The notes beneath the pieces are model-generated. The model saw only the letters and a list, made by a program, of their open reading frames with translations, was not told where the DNA came from and did no database searches. Of a DNA stretch of 64,000 nt, positions 59,525-64,000 are shown piece after piece. The DNA is from Cephalotus follicularis. Lineage: Eukaryota > Streptophyta > Magnoliopsida > Oxalidales > Cephalotaceae. The position numbers and the translations under genes are program-made. The first letter of the stretch is position 1. Each line of letters opens with the position of its first letter. The stretch spans positions 31,953 through 95,952 of the forward strand of contig BDDD01000426.1 in assembly GCA_001972305.1 (NCBI GenBank), given 5' to 3'.

Positions 59525-61867
59525 TGTGACGACCCGAATTCCCTTTGGCACTATTCATGCATACATCATACCGTATTGCATCATATTGGACCATACTGAA
59601 CTGCTTTGAATTGAGGTATTCTTATACCTATTGATATTGTATTGATGATATGCATGTATAGTCGGGATTTTGGGTTGAGTTTCGGAGAATTGACCGAATC
59701 GGCTATATAAGTTAATTCCTTTGTCATTTCTCTCATTCTCACCATTCATCCTTCTCTCTCTATCCTTCTCCCTCTCTCTCTAGCTGGGTAGCCTCCATCT
59801 TCCACCATTGCAGCCCCGGATCGCATCTCCATCGACTAGAACAACAATTGCAAGGAGTGGATTGGTGATTGAACGACATAACGACCGATTGAGTGTTTGG
59901 AAGCTCAACTTTTGAAGCTTCAGTGTTAGGTAGGACTTATTTACTGAATTTGCCTACTATTTTATTGATTGATTGATTGAATTGAGTGATTGAGTGATTG
60001 AATTGAGGTTTTTAGGGTTTATGGCAAACCCTTGACCTAATTGTTAAATTGAATGATTGAAATCGAATTTGGAAGGTTGTAACTAGTCTTACTAACCTCA
60101 AATGAGTGATTGTAAACTTTGGTTTTCAAAGAATGTCTTTTAATTGGATTTTGGCTTGAGATTGACCCCATTTTCTACCAGAAAAAGCGACCCTGCCCGG
60201 AAAGAGTCGACCCTTAGCCCAAAGGCATCGATGTCTTTTTCATACGAGTGCTTTATCCTTGATTCTGCAGCAGAGAATCGACGTCTTTGCCTCGAGACGT
60301 CTCTCCCTTGGAAAGACATCGATGCTGAACATCGATGCGCATTCTCAGGCTGTTTTTATTGAAAATCGTCGACGCCTTTCTCCAAGGACGTCGAAGTCTT
60401 TGGCCAGTTCTCTGCATAAATAGGGAAGGACATCGACGCCTTCTAAAGACATCGACGTCTTCCTCCGTTTGAAAGAGGAGTCGATGTCTTTTACCAAATA
60501 CATCGACGCCTAATGTACTGAAAGGAGTCTTTGGCCATCCGATAGGGTGATTTAGAGATAGGAGCCGTTCCAGGAATAAGATCAATAACGAACTCCATAC
60601 TCCTCTTGGGCGGTAAGGATCCCAAGTCATCGGGAAACACATCCGGAAATTCGCACACAACGGGAATTTCCTCCAAGCTCAAGCCTTTCTCCTTCCTTCG
60701 ATCAACAACATAGGCCAAATATCCCTCGCATCCCTTCTCCAGGTATCTCGACTTCTCGAGTCGACGTGCATGCCCATGCATTCACGTATGCCCTAGGTCA
60801 CAAAGGAGTCGACGTCTTTCCAAAAGACGTCGATGTCTTTTGGCCAAAACAGCGCCGTTTCAAGCTTTAACATACACACTCCACCTCCAAGTCCGTAACT
60901 AGGGTTTGCAAGCATCTTTTGAGGTTAAACTCAATATTCTCATTAAATCCAGATTAATGATTACATCATAAATCAAAATATTACATTCAGGAAAATACCG
61001 GACGTTACAGGTATCAGTAGCTCCCTCGGTTGTAGCTCATCGAGACCGTATTGACCCAGCCATAGGCTGGAAGATCTATGAGTTCCAGACCTGATCAATC
61101 TGGAAACCGTAGATAGATCTCCCACCCTTTTTGAAGGACTACCTTCCGTGGGATTGATCACCGCTAACCGATTGACATTGTATTGACTCGGTCACATGCT
61201 CTATAGGATATTGATTGATTGATTGATTGGGTGTTTCATACACTACCTCTGAGTGTCTGCCATTGATTGATTGTTATAGATCCTATCCGTATGCTCTGTT
61301 TGGGCCACTGTCATACGGATAGTATGATCGCCAATTGTACATGTACATTTGCCATGTCATGTATTGATATTGTACACTGCACATTGATATTGTATAGATT
61401 GTCACCGATATTGCACATTGTACATGCATTCATACTGCATGGGGTTTCTGCTTAGCCAGTGTGACTAACCCCATCCTTCGGGGTGGGGCTATGTTGTACC
61501 TTTGTGTGCGGCATAGGTAGGGCAGCAGGTAGCAGCGGACAGAAAGATTGAAGATTCGATTCGATTGCACGACCGTTTAGACATCGCAGAGCTGATTGAG
61601 AGATCATAGAAAAAGGATTGTGTTGTAATACTGTATTGATGGTTTAATGAGATATTGTATTGAAAGATTGTTAATGTATTGAAAAGACTTGTATTGTAAA
61701 GGATTTGTATCGTATGTATGGATCAGTGTATTGTATCTTCCGTAAGTGGTATATATTGTAAAGTTTTAAGTTTCTGCATTTTTTTATATTGCTAGTCCCG
61801 ACCATTGTATTGTGTATTGGATTGAGAGTAATGCCACGTGTCCGCCCTGCGGGCGCGGGGTGTTACA
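59525..61867 (+). repeat. 5' LTR of the family C element, with a foreign patch
   Basis: It matches the C solo LTRs except for about 60528-61015, where unrelated sequence replaces roughly 500 bp. The AAAGACATCGACGTCTTT-like cluster is at 60185-60500. A conserved CTAACCCCATCCTTCGGGGTGG hairpin-forming stretch lies near 61466-61488, and the ACGTGTCCGCCCTGCGGGCGCGGGG end precedes the primer-binding site. Confidence 0.85.
60528..61015 (-). pseudogene. Antisense pol fragment embedded in a family C LTR
   Basis: Read leftwards from about 60781, the fragment gives GCEGYLAYVVD, then EEIPVVCEFPDVFPDDL and IDLIPGTAPISKSPYRMA. This is the conserved linker between protease and reverse transcriptase in gypsy pol. 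Beyond it (60790-60845) are two GTCGAC-type words, and then a stretch ending GGACGTTACAGGTATCAG that resembles an LTR end joined to a primer-binding site. The patch looks like captured retroelement sequence from another copy. Confidence 0.7.
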
Positions 61868-62050
61868 GTTTGGTATCAGAGACATTGGTCGGCCTGCTAG
61901 CTAAGTTTATAAATGCGTTGATTGAGATTGACTGAATGGATTTGCATGATAGGTGTTCTTGCTTATTCATGCTATTGTTATTGGAAAAGAGATTGATATT
62001 GGAATTGAAAGTGATTGCATATGATCATCCCATTGTTGTATTTTATAGTA

Positions 62051-62797
62051 ATGGAAAATAGAGGAAGGCGTGGCCGACGGGGTGGAAGGAATGCTCCTGC
62101 CCTTGCTCCTGCCCCTGCTCCTGTTGATGATGAATCGGGTCCTGGTAATGCTTTTCCAGAGTATGACCCCAATGCTCCACCAGTGGGTGCTGACCCTGAA
62201 GTTTGGAGACAATTGTGTGCCACTATGGCACAGATGCATACTCTGATGGGACGCCAACAGGCTAGAGTGGAACGTAGACCAAGGAGAGAAGATAAGTTGA
62301 GCCGTTTCTTAAAGTTGCAGCCTCCAGCATTTGTAGGACTCCCCGATCATACCCTTGCTGAGTCTTGGCTAACCCATCTGGAAAAGATTTTTGAGGTCAT
62401 GGGATGTGATGATGAACAGAGATTGGTTTTGGCAGTGTATATGCTCCAAGGAGAAGCCGAGCACTGGTGGGCTATGGTTAACACAGATTGGACAAGAAAT
62501 GGTACAGTCCGCTCTTGGGATGCCTTCAAAAGAGAATTCTATGCAAGGTACTACCCTCAGGTAGAGATAGACAGAAGAGAGATTGAATTTTCTAACTTGG
62601 TACAAGGAAGCATGACAATTGCTGAGTATGAGGCGAGGTTCATGCAGTTAGCCCGATCCGCCCCTTACTTAGTGGAAGGCCAAGAGCGTAGAATAAAGAA
62701 GTTTCCTCCGGGGACTGAGATTGGATTTGAGGAGGCAATTGACTCCCTTGGGGTTGACCTCCATATCAGATATTTCTTCTTGAGCTATGCAGCTTGA
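62051..62797 (+). pseudogene. Gag of the family C element
   Basis: The ATG at 62051 (MENRGRRGRRGG) is chosen over an upstream non-ATG start. An RG-rich start is followed by a proline/alanine stretch. Then come the retrotransposon gag core (LAESWLTHLEKIFEVMGC near 62355-62408, GEAEHWWAMV, W.AFKREFYARYYP near 62515-62560) and MTIAEYEARFMQLARSAPYL. This is typical Tekay gag wording. It is a relatively well-kept stretch, but it continues with breaks and is cut by the LTR at 62853. Confidence 0.82.
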
Positions 62798-62852
62798 GGA
62801 TATTGCAGCTGAGGCTAAACTGATGAGGAATGCAGCCCGCACCAGGCCTACT

Positions 62853-64000
62853 TGTCACGCCCCGAATCGAGGTGATGGGCCACACGACTCGACACGTGGC
62901 AATCCGTACAATCATTATCATAATCAGGCATAAAAATTAAAACTTAAAATAAATCATAATCAAAATCCTTTATTTAATGTGTGGATTACAGACCCAGTTC
63001 GAATCATATAAATTACATACTGCTATGAACCAGAATAAAATAAATACATAATTTATTTCCTGCAACTTGTCCATGAAAGCGTACTGTCGAGGAGGAACTT
63101 ACTCAATAATCCTTGTCTTTAGCGCTGCTGCGACGTGCCTCCACTACCTGTACCTGTACCTGGCCCATTCAAAGGAACGGGTCAGCAACCCTGAGGGTTG
63201 TGTAGGTCACCCCATATACGGGCACATACCAGAGGAACAAACAATACAAGCATAATCATCATCATCCTTTATCCTCGGACTACTCTACTCGAATCATACA
63301 TAGCAATCATATCGCAGAGGAGTCTAGTCCGGTCATCCTATGGTCTGGTCAGTATACATGGTTCACCTTTAGGTTCACCAGCCCGTGGAATTCTCCTCCG
63401 GTTCACCTGCTGAGCGGTTCATCCTTTGCTCACCTGCTCGCGGTTCACCCCTTGGTTCAACAGCCTTGGCGGAGTTCACCCTTAGGTTCACCATTGGCGG
63501 TTCGCCCGAGGATCACCTGCCTTGCGGAATTCACCCCTTAGGTTCACCTGCTCGGCGGAATTCTCCCCAGTTGGGCTCACCTGCCTAGAGTCATTTGACT
63601 AAATCTTTTTCTTTTACATTTTATTTCCTAATTCTATTTCCTTCCCTGACTTATTTCCCTTTTTCTTCCTTTGGCTTTCTTAAGTCATTATTTATGCCAG
63701 CACAGGGCTCACCGTGCATGGCACTTCCCGTGCATATGGCTCACACCAACATGTGCGTAGCGCATGCATTCCTTACACGACACTTAACTACATGCGAGTG
63801 ATCATCCATCATAAGACTTGGCCAGGGGATGCATACAGAAGGTGCATGGAAGGGAACAAAGCTTTACATTGTACACTTGGCGTCACTGGAGCATTCCTTA
63901 TGCATATAACATCTATCCTTTAACACTTGCCCGGGGTACGTGTGCAGGGTAATAATCATCATCATATTGTGCATGTATGTCCATTTCCCCTTTCTTCCTT
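62853..64000 (-). mobile_element. LTR of another gypsy-like element, runs off the window
   Basis: It starts TGTCACGCCCCGAATCGAGG within family C gag, a terminal pattern typical of reverse-oriented Tekay-like LTRs. No second end is visible. It contains a degenerate repeat at 63360-63590 and no recognisable coding sequence. Whether it is a solo LTR or a full element cannot be seen. Confidence 0.6.
63360..63590 (+). repeat. Degenerate GGTTCACCTGCTCGGCGGAATTC repeat
   Basis: About eight imperfect copies of a 25-35-bp word occur here, with TTCACC and TGGCGGAATTC-like parts (for example near 63369, 63400, 63434, 63485, 63535 and 63565). It lies inside the LTR that starts at 62853. The spacing is irregular, so it is not a simple tandem array. 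Confidence 0.7.

Larger units (their letters stand above)
59525..64000 (+). mobile_element. Family C Ty3/gypsy element, Tekay-like, 5' part (fossil)
   Basis: The 5' LTR is at 59525-61867 (TGTGACGACCC...GGGGTGTTACA), the primer-binding site TGGTATCAGAGAC at 61871-61883 and gag from 62051. Gag is interrupted at 62853 by another LTR that runs to the window end. The base set before it is AACGA (59520-59524), but the partner duplication is outside the window. It lies within LTR D2, about 220 bp from the inverted C solo LTR. Age cannot be read without the second LTR. Confidence 0.83.

Overview
The window looks like intergenic nuclear DNA from a flowering plant, probably a eudicot with a large repeat-rich genome. 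The evidence is one plant-type host gene with short introns, surrounded by plant-specific LTR retrotransposon lineages (Tat, Tekay-like and other Ty3/gypsy; SIRE-type and another Ty1/copia), solo LTRs, a Mutator-like element and a small inverted-repeat element. I saw no bacterial, organellar, rRNA or tRNA genes. The species cannot be named from this sequence.

The only convincing host gene is XRCC2, a RAD51-paralogue ATPase of homologous recombination. It has six exons between 12758 and 14974 on the + strand. All splice sites are GT-AG and they give a continuous 314-residue reading frame.

Layout. 1-12600: the 3' end of a Tat-lineage gypsy element with an antisense extra gene, split by a complete 10.2-kb Ty1/copia element (783-10970, 5-bp target duplication). 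12758-14974: XRCC2, lying just downstream of the Tat 3' LTR. 15538-19725: a decayed + strand gypsy element (A). 19726-52205: a second, inverted copy of the same family (B), broken into pieces by nested insertions. These are a SIRE-type copia element (21761-41456), which itself holds a gypsy relic (27182-32437) and a solo LTR inside a solo LTR (35489-40964 with 37467-39953); a Mutator-like element with its own solo LTR (41795-42848); and a gag-only gypsy element (44392-51074). 53391-59524: an LTR of the same family as 27182-32437, hit three times by one other gypsy family (C). The third C copy (from 59525) keeps gag and is itself interrupted by another LTR that runs off the window.

Most insertion boundaries are supported by TG..CA ends and by target-site duplications read directly from the sequence, so the order of events can be worked out. 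The retroelement copies are fossils with many breaks.

The most unusual observation is that several unrelated LTR families carry clusters of short near-palindromes built on the same core, GTCGAC, with family-specific flanks: CAGTCGACTG-like, AAAGCGTCGACGCTTT-like and AAAGACGTCGACGTCTTT-like. The first type is shared by a copia lineage and by gypsy-like LTRs. Other points of interest are an antisense retrotransposon gene with promoter-like sequence of its own, a Tat LTR whose promoter points into XRCC2, and a duplicated splice donor in XRCC2.
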